A DNA stretch of 64,000 nt. It comes from Mycogone perniciosa. Its lineage: Eukaryota > Ascomycota > Sordariomycetes > Hypocreales > Hypocreaceae. Below, one piece after another: positions 1-11,860 of this stretch (its first letter is position 1; every line of letters begins with the position of its first letter). A program made the translations under genes and the position numbers. The DNA is taken from positions 1-64,000 of the forward strand of contig JAOALB010000058.1 of NCBI GenBank assembly GCA_025331125.1. Reading direction: 5' to 3'. The notes below the pieces were generated by a model that saw nothing but the letters and a program-made list of their open reading frames with translations, made no database searches and had not been told where the DNA came from.

Positions 1-264
1 GGGGTGGAGGAGGAGAGGCGGGTGAGCTCGGTGAGGATGGCGGGGGAGAAGGAGGGCTCTTTGAAGGCAGGGAGAGGAACGGGGGATGAGGATGACTCGG
101 ATGATTCGGCGGCGATGAGGGCGCGGGCGGCAGAGAGTGCTTCGGGGGAGGGTTCGGGGTCGATGTCTGTGGATAGATGAGTTTTAATGTTTGGGGATGG
201 GGGAAGAGAGAGGAAGGGGGGGCGTACATGGGAGTGATTCGTGGTAGGCTGGTGGGGCGGCCAT
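1..264 (-). CDS. SPF27/BCAS2-family pre-mRNA splicing factor, N-terminal part
   Basis: SPF27 (BCAS2) is a small coiled-coil subunit of the Prp19/NineTeen complex that helps activate the spliceosome. Two exons are visible. Exon 1 (228-264) starts MAAPPAYHESLP. An intron at 167-227 (61 nt, donor GTACGC, acceptor CCACAG) follows, then exon 2 (166 to the window edge). The joined protein reads ESLPYIDPEPSPEALSAA, the pattern that opens fungal SPF27 proteins, followed by a Ser/Pro stretch. The splice restores the Tyr codon, which supports the model. The gene runs off the left edge, so the coiled-coil body is missing here. The identification rests on the short N-terminal signature only and is made from memory of the family. 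Confidence 0.7.
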
Positions 265-1220
265 TATGATGTATATGTTTGTCGGTATGCGTATTAAGGG
301 TATCGTGTTGGCGCAGCTATTGATGTGAAGATACGGCAACGGTTTCTGGCGTCTGGTTCTGGCGAGGCTGAAGTTGGCGACGTAGCCCTCAGTTTGCGCG
401 TGTCGTAACTCGACGGGGACGTCCCTCCTGATTCGAGACGAGAAATCCGGAAGGTATCTTTCAGAAAAAAATATAGGAACAAAAGACCAAGGAAGCCTAG
501 TCCACCTTCAATCGCTGTCGCTCGTCGCTTTCGCAAGGATATGGATGATGCAACTCAGAATGTCGCGAAATTTTAACAGCCGTTTCGTACCTACACAAGT
601 TGACAAGGCTGAGAGAAAGCCACTGGACCTAGCACACAGTCAGCCTAGCGCCATCTTACAAGCTTGAAGCACCTTGGTGCACGGGCCATTCTGCATGTAT
701 GCCATGTGGGGCAGGAGTAACCGGGAACAGAACAAGAGAGAAGAGACGAAGTGCATTTCCCTCACCAAGTGACATCAATATAGTACTCCGTACTCCGTAC
801 TATAAAAATGTATGCTAAAAATGCTAGGGTTCACTTAACATATCGTATATTAAATATTAAGCTTATATTTTCCTAGTGTACTTTTTTCAATGTCATGTCC
901 TTCGTTTGTTTCCTCTTCTCCTTTCTCCCGGTTGACCACGTCACCACAGCCTGTCGTGTATTGGCTATGGTCTCTTGCAGCCTTTTCTATATTTATCCCC
1001 TGTCCCCTGTGTTTCTAGAAGTCGAAGCTAAAGAATTCGGTATGCGAGATGCTTGGCAGGCTGTGGTGTGTGGGGTAAGGAGATGTTGGGCAGCTGGGCT
1101 TCAAGGCAAGCGTCTGTCTGCTTGGTCCAGCAGGCACAGAAGCATTATGTCCAGAGCAATCTGCTTTGAATAAACAACGACACAGAGAAGAAAAATAGCT
1201 TAACTAAGGCCAACCCTATA
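265..1220. other. Intergenic, gene-free
   Basis: Divergent promoter space between SPF27 (minus) and the NLR gene (plus). It holds a double TACTCCGTA motif at 784-799 next to a TATAAAAA-like stretch. I see no supported gene. In particular, no HeLo/HET-S-type effector partner for the NLR is recognisable here. Confidence 0.6.
784..799. repeat. Double TACTCCGTA motif
   Basis: Two overlapping copies of the 9-mer TACTCCGTA (784-792 and 791-799). It is one member of the dispersed intergenic motif family described in the findings. Confidence 0.9.
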
Positions 1221-3510
1221 ATGGCAGAATCTCAGATGCCGATATCAGGCGCCAGGTTTGAAGCCATCGACGGGCGGAACATCGTCGCAGGCCAACAAGT
1301 CTCGGGGGGAATAGTTAACAACAATTTCCACGGAGGAGGCATGCATGATCACCGATGCACAGTTTGGAGAGTTTGGACTATGACTGACGTTCTTAGAACG
1401 ACCTGAAACGCCACCAATGCCGTTCGCATTGATCCCCTTTCGCCGCGACCCCGATTTTGTCGACCGGGAAGACATTCTCGACCGCATCGCCCAGCAATGC
1501 TCCGAGCCGGCCGGTCGTATGGCCCTTGTGGGCCTAGGCGGCGTCGGCAAATCGCAGCCGGCCATCGAATTCGCCCACCGCACTGCAGCGAGGTCGGCTG
1601 AGGTGTGGGTATTCTGGGTCCATGCCGGCACTCGGGTCCGCGTCGAAGAAGGCTTCAAAACGATTGCGGACGCCGTCAAGCTTCCGGGACGGAACCGGCC
1701 CGGGGCTGACCTGCTACAGCTTGTGTACAACTGGCTTTCCAACGAACGGAACGGCCAATGGGTTATGGTCCTCGATAGTGCCGACGATTGTGATGTATTC
1801 TACAAAACGAACGAAGAATCTCCAGACAGGCGGCCGTTGGCGACGTACTTTCCGCAGAGCCGAAATGGATCTATTCTTATCACGACTCGTGTTGGAGACC
1901 TGGGCTTTAGGCTAACTGGAAACTACCAAAACCTGATCGAGATTGGGCCTATGACAGAGGCGGATGCTCTTACTCTCTTAGAGAACAGATTGGGATCGCT
2001 CTCGGATATCGGTGTAGCGACTGATCTTGTAAAAGCGTTCGATCTTATCCCGCTGGCCATCAGCCAGGCGGCGGCTTATATACAAACCCGGGCGCCGCGG
2101 TGCTCGCTCGAGAAGTACCTAGCCGAATTCCGAGAGAGCGAGCGGAAGAAAATCAAGCTTCTGGGGCATGAAGCCTATGACCTCAGTCGGGATGGAGGCG
2201 CGTCAAACGCCATTCTCACGACCTGGCAGATATCGTTTGACCATATCCGCTCTAACAGCCTATCTGCCGCTAACCTCCTGTCACTCATGAGCTTCTTTGA
2301 TCGACAAGGTATCCCCGAGAGGCTCCTTAAGCCTCCCAAACATGCTAAGGACGCGGCGCGAGCAAATAGTCCCGATGAGACAAGAGACCTGGGATCTGAT
2401 AGTAGCGACTGCGATACAGACGATGACACAGAGGATACATTTGAAGATGACGTAAAGACACTGAGGGCCTACTGTCTTATTACAATGAACGAGACAGGGG
2501 ATATCTTTGAGATGCACGGGCTCGTGCAGCTATCGATCAGAAAGAGCCTGGATGCCTCTAGAATGCATGAGACGTTTAAGCACCAGTTTATCGATCGGAT
2601 GGCGGCAACATTCCCAACAGGAGACTACATCAATTGGACAACTTGTCGGCCGCTGTTTGCACATGTTGAAGCGGCAGTCAACCATCGACCAAACGATGGT
2701 AGGCTAGAGAATTGGGCGGCTCTTCTACATAACGGAGGACAGTATGCACGGTTGCAAGGCAGGTATGATATTGCAGATAAGATGGCTTATAAAGCATGGA
2801 GGGCTTGGGAGAAGAGGATGGGAAATGAGGACAAGACGACTCTAGAAAGTATCTTGTTATTTGCACAGGTGCGTTTGGACCGAGGACTATACAAGGAGGC
2901 TGAGAAGCTATTTATGCAGGTAATAGAGACTTGCAAGACGAGGCTCGGGGCGGACCATGGCTTGACGCTGACCAGCATGAACAACCTAGCGTTGACATAT
3001 ATGGAGCAGGGCTGTTGGGAGGAGGCCGAGAAGCTAGAGATATATGTGATAGAGACTCGCAAGACGATGCTCGGGGTGGACCATCCCTCGACGCTGACCA
3101 GCATAAACAACCTAGCATCGATATACTGTAACCTGGGCCAATGGGAGGAGGCTGAGAAGCTAGGGGCACAGGTAATGGAGACTCGCATAATAAAGCTCGG
3201 GGCAGACCATCCCGATACGCTGACCAGTATGAACAACCTGGCATCGATATATTGGGAGCAGGGCCGTTGGAAGGAGGCCGAGAAGCTAGGGGCACAGGTG
3301 ATGGAGACTCGCATCACAAAGCTCGGGGCGGATCATCCCCATACGCTAAGCAGTATAGCCAACCTTGCTGTAGTGTGGAATAAACAAGGTCGATATGCAG
3401 ATGCCCTGGCGTTAATGGAGAAGTGTGCCCAGACTCGGCAGCGAGTTCTTGGCCCAGAACATCCACACACTCGAGCATCTGTGGCACTCATAAAACTATG
3501 GAGTAAATAG
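1221..3510 (+). CDS. NLR-like receptor: short N terminus, NB-ARC, TPR repeats
   Basis: Fungal NLR proteins act in non-self recognition and regulated cell death. The model is exon 1 at 1221-1338 and exon 2 at 1397-3510 (743 aa). The intervening 58-nt intron has a GC donor, a CTGAC branch site and a TTCTTAG acceptor. The join gives ERPETPP directly before the NB-ARC, a linker I recall from related fungal proteins. The P-loop GLGGVGKS and the kinase-2 stretch WVMVLDSADD are clear, followed by GSILITTR and IPLAISQAAAYI. The P-loop is followed by SQP where SQL is usual. An acidic insert (DSSDCDTDDDTEDTFEDD) separates the winged-helix region from the TPR part. The C terminus has about five 42-residue TPR units of the MNNLASIY...GRWEEAEKL type. 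No GT donor in exon 1 is in phase; if the GC donor is wrong, translation could start at 1417. Confidence 0.75.
2880..3440 (+). repeat. Tandem 126-bp repeats encoding TPR units
   Basis: The motif ending in CTCGGGGCGGACCAT recurs every 126 bp (near 2940, 3066, 3192 and 3318), each unit encoding one 42-aa TPR. The units at about 3130-3255 and 3256-3380 are very similar at the DNA level. That is what unequal crossing-over or gene conversion in fungal NLR repeat arrays would leave. Confidence 0.85.
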
Positions 3511-3866
3511 AGCGTGTTTTCGTTTACAATTATAGAGAGCGATGCTATTGAGACAGATAAAGATTGATATTGGCACATATATAGCCTATACGCCCCTAAT
3601 TCTCAACAACGCTTACCTCATATATCATCACTCAATACAACGCATATTGCTTACTATCAATATCGGTTTGTGTTATTCTGTTTCTCTTAGATTGCCCTTG
3701 ACAGCTAGAAAAGTGTCTTAGCTTGGCAGCTTTGTATCATGGCTTAGAATTGAATCCAATCAATTATTCTATTAAACTCTCTGTATGCTATTTGCGGCTT
3801 CATGTATATCTATGGTCTAGTACTGCGTACATAGCAGTTATGCGAAAGCGAATGACAGCCTACGTC

Positions 3867-3907
<41 letters not shown>

Positions 3908-4557
3908 CCTATTCATTCGGCCAATTGATCGACACTGTCGGTCTCCTGGCTATTGAAGTCTAAAGCGGGGTATTAGTTCGTGTTCCCCTGGCCACTCAGA
4001 GGTTGAGTTTGACACTCACTTCCGGTATGTGATACCGTTCTTGTCTCTATCGAGTAAGGCGTTGTTGCGTGTTGATCAGGGATTGTTTGCCGCCGCTTGA
4101 AACTTAGTTGATCCTTAAGAAGAGGGGCTTCTGGTTCTCGCCATTCCCTCATTCCGTGTCCCCTTCGATCGAGATGAACATCACAATTAGGCGTTGCCAC
4201 TTGGTTTAATATGTTACACGGCTTTCATTTGGTTCTATCTCAGATCCAGAGCCTCAATTGTTAAAAAGGTGTTATACAGTAATACATCCCATCTCACCAG
4301 AAAAGCAATGTCATGGTGGATGCATCATAAATCGTCACCGCAGAGATCTGCTGTAGTCATGACCCGTCTTGGACAATGTCAAACCCCCATTACGTAACCG
4401 TTCCGACCGTAAGGAAAAAAAACCGAAGCCAAAGCAAACATAATTCTCCATCATTTCTGGTAAAAGTGTATCCACGGGATCATCACCCGGGTTCTTTGGG
4501 AATGTCCAAGTGTAAAGGCGGCATGGCATGACTCTGGGGACGCGAGAAATGTCTCGC
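3511..4557. other. Intergenic, 3' flank of NLR
   Basis: No gene is supported. The first 150 bases, just after the NLR stop, have a diverged counterpart at about 42165-42300. A CT microsatellite lies at 3869-3904. Confidence 0.6.
3869..3904. repeat. (CT)18 microsatellite
   Basis: Eighteen uninterrupted CT units in the intergenic stretch downstream of the NLR gene. Confidence 0.97.
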
Positions 4558-5026
4558 CTAGATGGAGCGGCCGCTCTCCGACGAGTCCGTCTTGGAAAGG
4601 GCGTCGCCGTTGTCATTGTCATCTTCGAGAGGTCCGTGGATGGACTCCTCGAAGACGGGTTCGGGCTCATTGACCTCGAACTTGGTCTTGAGGTCTGAGA
4701 GGTGGTGGGAGAAGGAGCTACTGTTGGAGCGGCGACGAGCATTGGTGAAGCGGAAGTCCTCATCGACAACTTCCTCTCCCATGCCTCCCCTGTGGTGAGG
4801 GCTGTGTTAGCCAGATGTGTAGATTTTGGATCAAGCGGTTGGATTTTACGTACCAGTTGCCCTTGCCAGCGCCGTCCTTCTTGACCTTCTTGGGGTCGAC
4901 ATCAACATGGCCATGCTTGGCGAAGAAACGGGGCAGATGTTCCGATGGAGCAGCAGTGCCTTCGGCGAGGCCCTTGTGGTCCCTGTCGTTGAACTTGTGA
5001 GAACGAGTCACTAGATGAGTGTCCAT
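4558..5026 (-). CDS. Stf2-like small protein
   Basis: Two coding exons: 4854-5026 and 4558-4789, with a 64-nt intron (donor GTACGT, acceptor CCACAG) between them. The splice restores GKGNWGGMGEEVVDEDF. The protein is about 134 aa, highly charged and Gly/Asp/Ser-rich, with an LPRFFAKHGHVDVDPKKVKK segment and a C-terminal FTNARRRSNSSS stretch. This pattern resembles fungal proteins related to yeast Stf2, a small hydrophilic protein linked to F1F0-ATPase stabilisation and desiccation stress. A strong donor (GTAAGT at 5120-5125) upstream suggests a leader intron, so either the 5' UTR is spliced or the true start lies in an upstream exon and the visible ATG at 5026 is not used. Family assignment is from memory. 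Confidence 0.65.
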
Positions 5027-7459
5027 GTTAGCCAGGGATGCTCAAGAGATGATAGAAGAGCTTTCTGATGAATTATGGATGATGGATGAACAGATGCGGG
5101 GGTGATGCTGCGGCTGGGTACTTACTTTTGAAGTCTAAGACGTAGATGCTTCGTAGGATGAAGACAGAATAGGAGGCAAAGTGCGGGGGTAGGTAGTCAA
5201 GTATGAATGAATGGAGGAAGACAGTGGCGGTTGGAGAAGATGAGATGAGGAGTCGGTTCTGTGGCAATTGAAAAGACCCGTTGTCAGGAAGAGATCGAGT
5301 GAGAGAGGTATGTGTTGGGGAGGGATGGATGGATTCGTGAATATGGGTTTGTTTCCGGGTGCGTTCTTCGTGGGATGATTGAGTGTTGTGGTGATGATTG
5401 ATGATGAAGAGAGATGAAGAACCAAAGCTTTGGGAGAGGAGGAAGAAGACTTTGGGCTATTTATTAAGGTATATCACAAGGTGTCACGCGAGAGGCCGGG
5501 GGTGGTGCTAGCAGGTTGCGGCCAATCACGTCAGCTCAATGCAACAGCAACAGAGGAGAGGAGAGGAGAGGAGAAGAGAAGAGGAGAAGAGAGGAGAGTC
5601 CAAAAAGAGGAGAATGAGGGGAGTGAGGGGGGCGTGTGCTTCGTATGTGGTCTACTACTTCGTAGATAGGTATGTACTCGTATGTACGAAGTATGGCCTG
5701 AGAGGTACATGTACATTACGAGTGCCGCGTGCGTTCTTTCCCAGAGCAACCAACCAGTGGCTCAATAGCATCATATATCGCGTGACCTGACGCAAGAAGC
5801 ACCTGGAATCGGTACATCATTTTTACGGGCTCACTGCGGGGCCCCTGTCTATCAATTTTGACAGAAAGCTCATGCCTGATTGGGTATCTTATTTTTCTTT
5901 TCCGTTTCTTCTCAATTGACTTCCTTCTTTTCGATTCCGTTGCACCTCGTCTTGCTTCCGTCTCTCAGCTCACGGATCTCACGGCTCTGTTTGCGGCGCA
6001 CACCCTCTCTCCCCCCACGACCCTTGCCCATTACCCCAGAGTCCCACACAGACCCAGGTGACGTTATGTTGTGGGCTTGTGTCAGGTACCTGGTAGCCAG
6101 TGAGCAACCGGTAGGATTGCGGGGTATGGAGTACGAAGGCGCTACGAGGTGCTAGCAGCCACGCTAGGCGCCGGGCGGTTTAGGGGCTACGGGGAGTTTT
6201 GTCTCGCAATAGATGTCACTGTGAGTTTTTGTTGGGGTTCGGCGCGGAGCTTCACCTACTCGTAGAAGACAGAGACAATCCCAATTGCCCAGTCAGGACG
6301 GAACGGAGCAGAAGAGAACAGTCAGAGCGCGCAATTGCCACTGGCAACTGATATCCCTTCCGCCTTTCGCCATCATGACATGATCGGAGGACATCGGAGG
6401 CGGAGCTTATGGGGCTTTACTCCAATTTTCAATAATAGCTGGGCTTCCGTCACCGCTATGCCGATATCGTCGGAGCGTCGGGCAATGGCGGCGACACGGC
6501 GTACGGCGCACGGCGGACAACGGGCAGTGGATCCTCAATTGACTCACCACCAAGAAGCTCAATGATATCACAACACAACAAACAGTCAACATCACTAATT
6601 AAATGCTAATGCGCCAGCTTCGGATCACTTGAGGCTCGGGAGAAGAGGCACATGACCTCTTCGGTCATCATGAGCTGGGCAATCGCAATCCATATGCATC
6701 GACCCCTACTCCACTGACGCTTGCTTGCTTATATGGATCCATTCGCCATTCATCATCTTGCAACGTAGCCTCTTGATAGATAGATAGTAGCTCGCAATTC
6801 ATCAGCCTGCATACATCATCTCCTGTTCCACGTAACATATTCTGCCTACCCATCTACGATAACGTGGCAATCTGCGCAACCTAGGCTGAAATGCGCATCT
6901 ACGGACAATATGTGCAACACAAGGTAATGTGTCTTCAAGACTAGACGAAGTACAGCACCCGCCATCGAGTTTCTGTTGCAACAGCCTTCCTCTCTGGTCG
7001 TGACCCAAGCAGAGTTACGAAAACACCAAGTCATGAGCAGGAAGCGAACAAAGTACAGCCCGCACGCACACATTGTTCCCATTGGCCTGTTGATATAAGA
7101 ATCCAAATCACCCCTGAATACCTCTTTACCATTGCCAGAGAGCACTTGTCACATCATCATTCCAAGACAATAATAATAACCGATTCTATTCTCTGCACGG
7201 GCAACAGCCCTCATCATTGCCGTCTCCGGCCGTCAGTCGGCATTCATTTTGCTCCGAAAACAAACAATAAAAATAATAATAAGGGGCCAGAGGGCAAAAA
7301 AATAGTTTAAAAGGCTCCCATGAAATTCCATTCCCAGCCCCCTATGGTTCCCAATTTTCTACATGATAGTCAAAACATTTAGGTCATCAACTTGGACCCT
7401 TGATCATCCGCTCTCGATTTTATGCCACCCCCTCCTCTCGCTCAAAGTCATATCTGCTC
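5027..7459. other. Intergenic plus probable spliced leader of Stf2-like gene
   Basis: On the minus strand, 5126 to about 5430 probably holds the 5' leader exon of the Stf2-like gene, ending at a GTAAGT donor. The plus strand at 5551-5615 is a purine-rich GAGAA/GAGGA tract. The remainder, to the SPT6 stop, shows no supported gene; the part next to 7459 should include the SPT6 3' UTR. Confidence 0.5.
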
Positions 7460-10400
7460 TCAACGTGTCCCCATCTTGGAAAACTCATTTTGGTACCGTA
7501 GCTTGAATCCATTACACAACGCTCGCATATCGGGATATTGGTAGCCCCTGAGCTCGAAACCCTGAGGGATCGTTCGCACTGGTAAGCCGATAACGCGTGC
7601 TACCTTGCTTGCCTTGAAGCAGAGCCAGAAATATCCTGGATGCCTCGTATCGATGCAGAAGGCATATGCTGACCGGTTGGGATTCGCGTCCACATATGTG
7701 GTAAGCCACTTCTCTGTAGATGTAGTTAGTATATTTGTCACAGGCATCACTTTTTAAAGATACAAACTCACCAGTTTCGTTCCGGGACCTGCTCTGGTAC
7801 TTGTCATTGCGCATCATCTCCTCCACCTTCCTCGCCATTGCTTTGACGTGATCCACAATCAACTCGTCAAGGTCGCTGTATGTGTATTTGCCACCTATCC
7901 TCAGCAGCTTGCCAACTGAGAACTCGTTGTCTTTTTGCATCTCCAGCACATCAATATGCTGATAGACATTGTCGGCAACCTTCCACGTGATAGCAAGGTG
8001 GTCGTTGCCCTTGGAAGAGGGACGGATAATCACCTCTCCGGGAGGCTGTGACCCAAGGTATTCTTCAGCTTGGATTGAGTTGAATGGCTTGAAGTTCGGG
8101 TGTTTTACCACACGCTGTGTCCGGCCCGTGGTCTTGTCCTTCTCACGCAGCTCATCCTTGTCGGCCGCCTCCAGTGCGTAATCCCAGCCGTCCCGACCAA
8201 AGTTGATTGGTGGTTTATACGGGATGCGAAGGGACTCTTCTCGCATCGAGACCTTGGCCATGAAATCTTTGTAGTTCATTTCCAGAATCTTGGCTTGTAT
8301 GGTCTGTCCCGAGCTGAGAACATCTTTGACGGACGCCCGGCTCGTTACTTCGTGCGCTTCCACTCTGCCCTCAATGCCGCAGTCGAGTTTGACAATGGCA
8401 AAATCATCCCTGACAAGACGTACGTTGACAGGAATAATCATACCCTCGCAGAGAGATAACTTGGTTTCACCTGTGAGCATGGTGAATATGTCGGATGGTG
8501 TGAGCAAGGCAAAGCTCCTCCGTAGCTCTTCATACGGCGCTTGCAACTCAGCACTGATAGCCTCGAGAGTAGCTCGCTTCCGCTGACTGAAGTTTCTCTG
8601 CAGCTGATCGGCATACTCATCAAGCACCAGTTCATTAACCCTCTCTTGCTCGTCTTGCTTGAAGAGCTTCCGAACGATGGCACCGGGGCCATTTTCATCC
8701 GTCTCCGCCTTGACATCTTCTTCATCCAATTCCAGGGCATCAGCCGCCATCTTGCGGCCGAGCTCGTAATCCTCTGGGTGAACACGTGTATTGTCCAAGG
8801 GATCTGAAGAAGGATTCGTTGCGTCGTAATCGATGTACAGGAAACTGGCACAGTTGTTCCATACTCGCGGTCCGACAACGGGCAACTTTCCACTATCCGG
8901 ATCACCAACCAACTCGTCGCGAGTATTTACAGCACCGCCATTGGCACCGATGGCCTTTACCACACTCGTTGCTTTTCGTGGGCCCAGACCCGCAACGAAC
9001 GGAAGAAGGTTGGCGGTGTAGGAGTCAGTCATGGCGTCGTTGATGTTCACACCAACCATGTTGACGGTATCAACCATGGCAGACTCCAAATACTTGATCA
9101 GTTTATCCGGGGGTAGAAGATGTTGACATGGGTGGAAGGAAAGAGATGTTACATCCTTGCCCAGGGCGGCATACTCCTTCATCGGGTTTTGCATATACCT
9201 TGCTAGGGCAATGCAGTATCGCGTGACGGGATTGAGGGAAGGATGCTCAGCGTGAGCGCGAGGACTGTCCTTGTACAAGCGCGCGACTTCATCCTCAACC
9301 ACAACCACCTCCAATAGCTCAGTTCGGTAGTCGTTTGACTCGGGATCCTCAAACTCGGGGCCCATCAGGCCCTTCTCACTCACCAAACCTTCCAAGTCGC
9401 GAACCAGCTTGTGAGTATGCGCACACCAACCACTGATACCAATGACATCGGGTCGGCGGCGTCGCACAAGCTCAACGAAGTCCTCGCGTTGAGCTTCGTC
9501 TCGGCCCAGATTTCCAAATTTTCCTTGTTCGAGGACGCGGCCGTCTTCTTCAACCCAAGCCCAACAAACCGGTTCACGAGCAGGATCGCCGGCTCCGTTA
9601 GATAGTACCAAAACTCGGGGGGCAGTCCCTAGAATCATACCCTTTGGCTTGTATGGAGCCTGGTCAAGTTTCCGGTAGAACTCCTGTCGACACATTTTCA
9701 GGACTTCATCCTGGCAAAATGTTCGGATGACCTCCTTGATGTTCTTGGCCACAATCTTCTCCAGCTTGGGGTACGCAAGATCCAACACTTTCTTACGTTC
9801 CTCCCGCCACTGCTCAGCGCGATCACTGAAATTTTCAGACTCAAATTCCTGGTACAATTGTCGCTTGAAGTCGTATCGGTGAGGCATTTCCAGTTTAATT
9901 TCCACCAAACCTTCTTCCTCCGCACGCATCATCTTGAGAAACACCTCAGGTTGGTGGACGAGATCAGCGATAGCCTGGTTTTGGATATACTTGATCTCAT
10001 AGTAAGGATGTGTGTCGTCAATCTTTCGGAGACCCTTATCTGTTCGTCGACAACTGATCTCCGCCGCCTGGTAGTAAGAGCTTCTGAAATATTTGCGCAT
10101 TCTAGGGCTGGCAAAGAGCTCCTCGGAATACATTTGACGAGCAGCATTCATCACCTGATCGCCAGTATTGAAGCTATCGTCGATCAGGCTGTCAGCGAGA
10201 TCCATCGGGTATTGCTCATGGTCATCCGGCGTGATTTTCCGGCCCTGCCGCAGAGCATTCTTTGCCAACTGATCAGCTGTGATTCCGTATGCCTGGACGA
10301 AGTACAACGCCTTCCCGTTTCTAACGCGATCAAATAACGACGACTTCGACCCTGGCCGCTTGGTCTGCGATGTGGTACCCGCCATTGCCGCAATGTCCTT

Positions 10401-11860
10401 CAGCTTGTTTGTGTATTGGAATTGCAGATAGTCTTGCAGGTCCTGAAGTTCTTCCATAGTTGTAGCCTCCGGGATCATTTCCTCAACCATGGCGTCTTCC
10501 ACTTCAAGTGATTTGAGGTTCTCAAAAGTCTTCTCCAAAGAATTCCTCTTGTCCACAAAGGACCGGAACTTGATGTCCAGCTCCAGAATTCTCCATAGGT
10601 CGTCCTGGTTGAGAAGTTTGTCCGACTGGATGGTGTAATCAGGGCCATCAGGATCATCCCGGGTCGATTTGCGAATCTTCTTGGAGTGAAGTAGGTAGTC
10701 TTTGCGGTGCTGGAATACGAATGGTACCTCCACTTCATCGACAATGAAGAACTCGAGCACCTTGCTAATAGCTTTGCCGAATGGAACCTGAAGTTCCTGC
10801 GCCAGGCCCTTCTTCGGCCAAAGCTGGTTGGTAATCCACTTGGCTTCTTCCTTGAATTGATCTGCCGTGAGCTGAAGATTTTTGAAAGGCTTGCGGTCCA
10901 GTTGGAAACGTTCCGGCTCATCGGTGAAACGAATTTCGTTGTCTTCGTCGGTGAGCAGCTTCTCTTTGAGCTGCGAGGGCTCAAAGACGTCTTTCAACTC
11001 GATGCCCTGCTCTTCTCTCTCTCGGTCTTCCTCTTCCGCTTCCAGCTGGAGAGCCCAGTCATAGTCTTCGCCGTTGCCAAATATGGCTTCCATATCGTCC
11101 AAGGCATCTTTGTCCAATCCAGTAGTGTCAACGACTCCACCAACACCTCGGTCTCTGGGACGGGCCACTTCAGCATCTTCTTGTTGACGTATGCGCTCAT
11201 CTTCGTCTTCGGGGTAGTCTTCCTCGATGAAATCGTCGAATTCATCTGCTGGCGGACGAAAGTTTGATCTCCCATAGGGTCGCTGCTCTGCGGCATCTTC
11301 ATCTTCATCTGAGAAGATTTCTTCGAGGCCTCGGCGCTCGTGGCTTGTGTCGTCTTCGTCACGGTGGCCACGCTTCAGGCGCTTGAATTTTGACTAAGGT
11401 TGTCGCGTCAGAACTGACCCGCACATCGCATAACTGTTAAACTTACCTGAGCTTGAGGTTTCGGTTGCTCGCCAAACTGCTCACCAATGAGCTCCAGATC
11501 TTCCTCATCGAGCGCCTCCTCTTCTTCACGATGGCGATGCTCCCGCTTCCTCTTCACGGGACGTGTTTCGACATCGGACTCCGCCTCTTCCTCTTCTTCG
11601 TCTTCGTCAACGATAAATCCTTCGCGGATCTATGCAAAAAATTATCGTTAGCTGTTAACGGCGGGTGTAGATTCCGAAGCGCTGACCTTGCGTGCTTCTT
11701 CCTCATCGTCATCATCTTCCTCTTCTTCACTAGAGTCTTCGACGTGAGCCGTGTGCTTCCTTCGGCGCTCCACGCCAGTATCTTCGTCAAAGGACTCGTC
11801 GTCTTCCTCGTCATCCAGCTCGGCCTCTCCCGAAATTAAGTCGCGCATAGTCGAACTCAT
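7460..11860 (-). CDS. SPT6: SPT6 transcription elongation factor / histone chaperone
   Basis: Spt6 travels with RNA polymerase II, reassembles nucleosomes and binds the Rpb1 linker. Four exons fit: 11687-11860, 11447-11629, 7772-11393 and 7460-7713, giving 1410 aa, normal for the family. Introns are 57, 53 and 58 nt; the last has an ACTAAC branch site. The N terminus is a long acidic region (DDEEDDESFDEDTG onward). Then come the core with the YqgF-like part, the helix-hairpin-helix GLGPRKATSVVKAIGA, an S1 domain (EGMIIPVNVRLVRDDFAIVK) and the first SH2 (HPNFKPFNSIQAEEYLG...PGEVIIRPS). The second SH2 ends in the last exon (LTTYVDANPNRSAYAFCI, FELRGYQYPDMRALCNGFK). Everything expected is present. 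Confidence 0.95.

Noticed and set aside
294..536. 80-aa open frame with a hydrophobic stretch, just upstream of SPF27 on the same strand
   Set aside because: It sits in the SPF27 leader, lacks a recognisable family and has no splice link; chance or an upstream ORF is more likely.
5551..5615. GAGAA/GAGGA purine tract with long open frames on both strands
   Set aside because: Low-complexity sequence keeps frames open by composition; no protein-like features.
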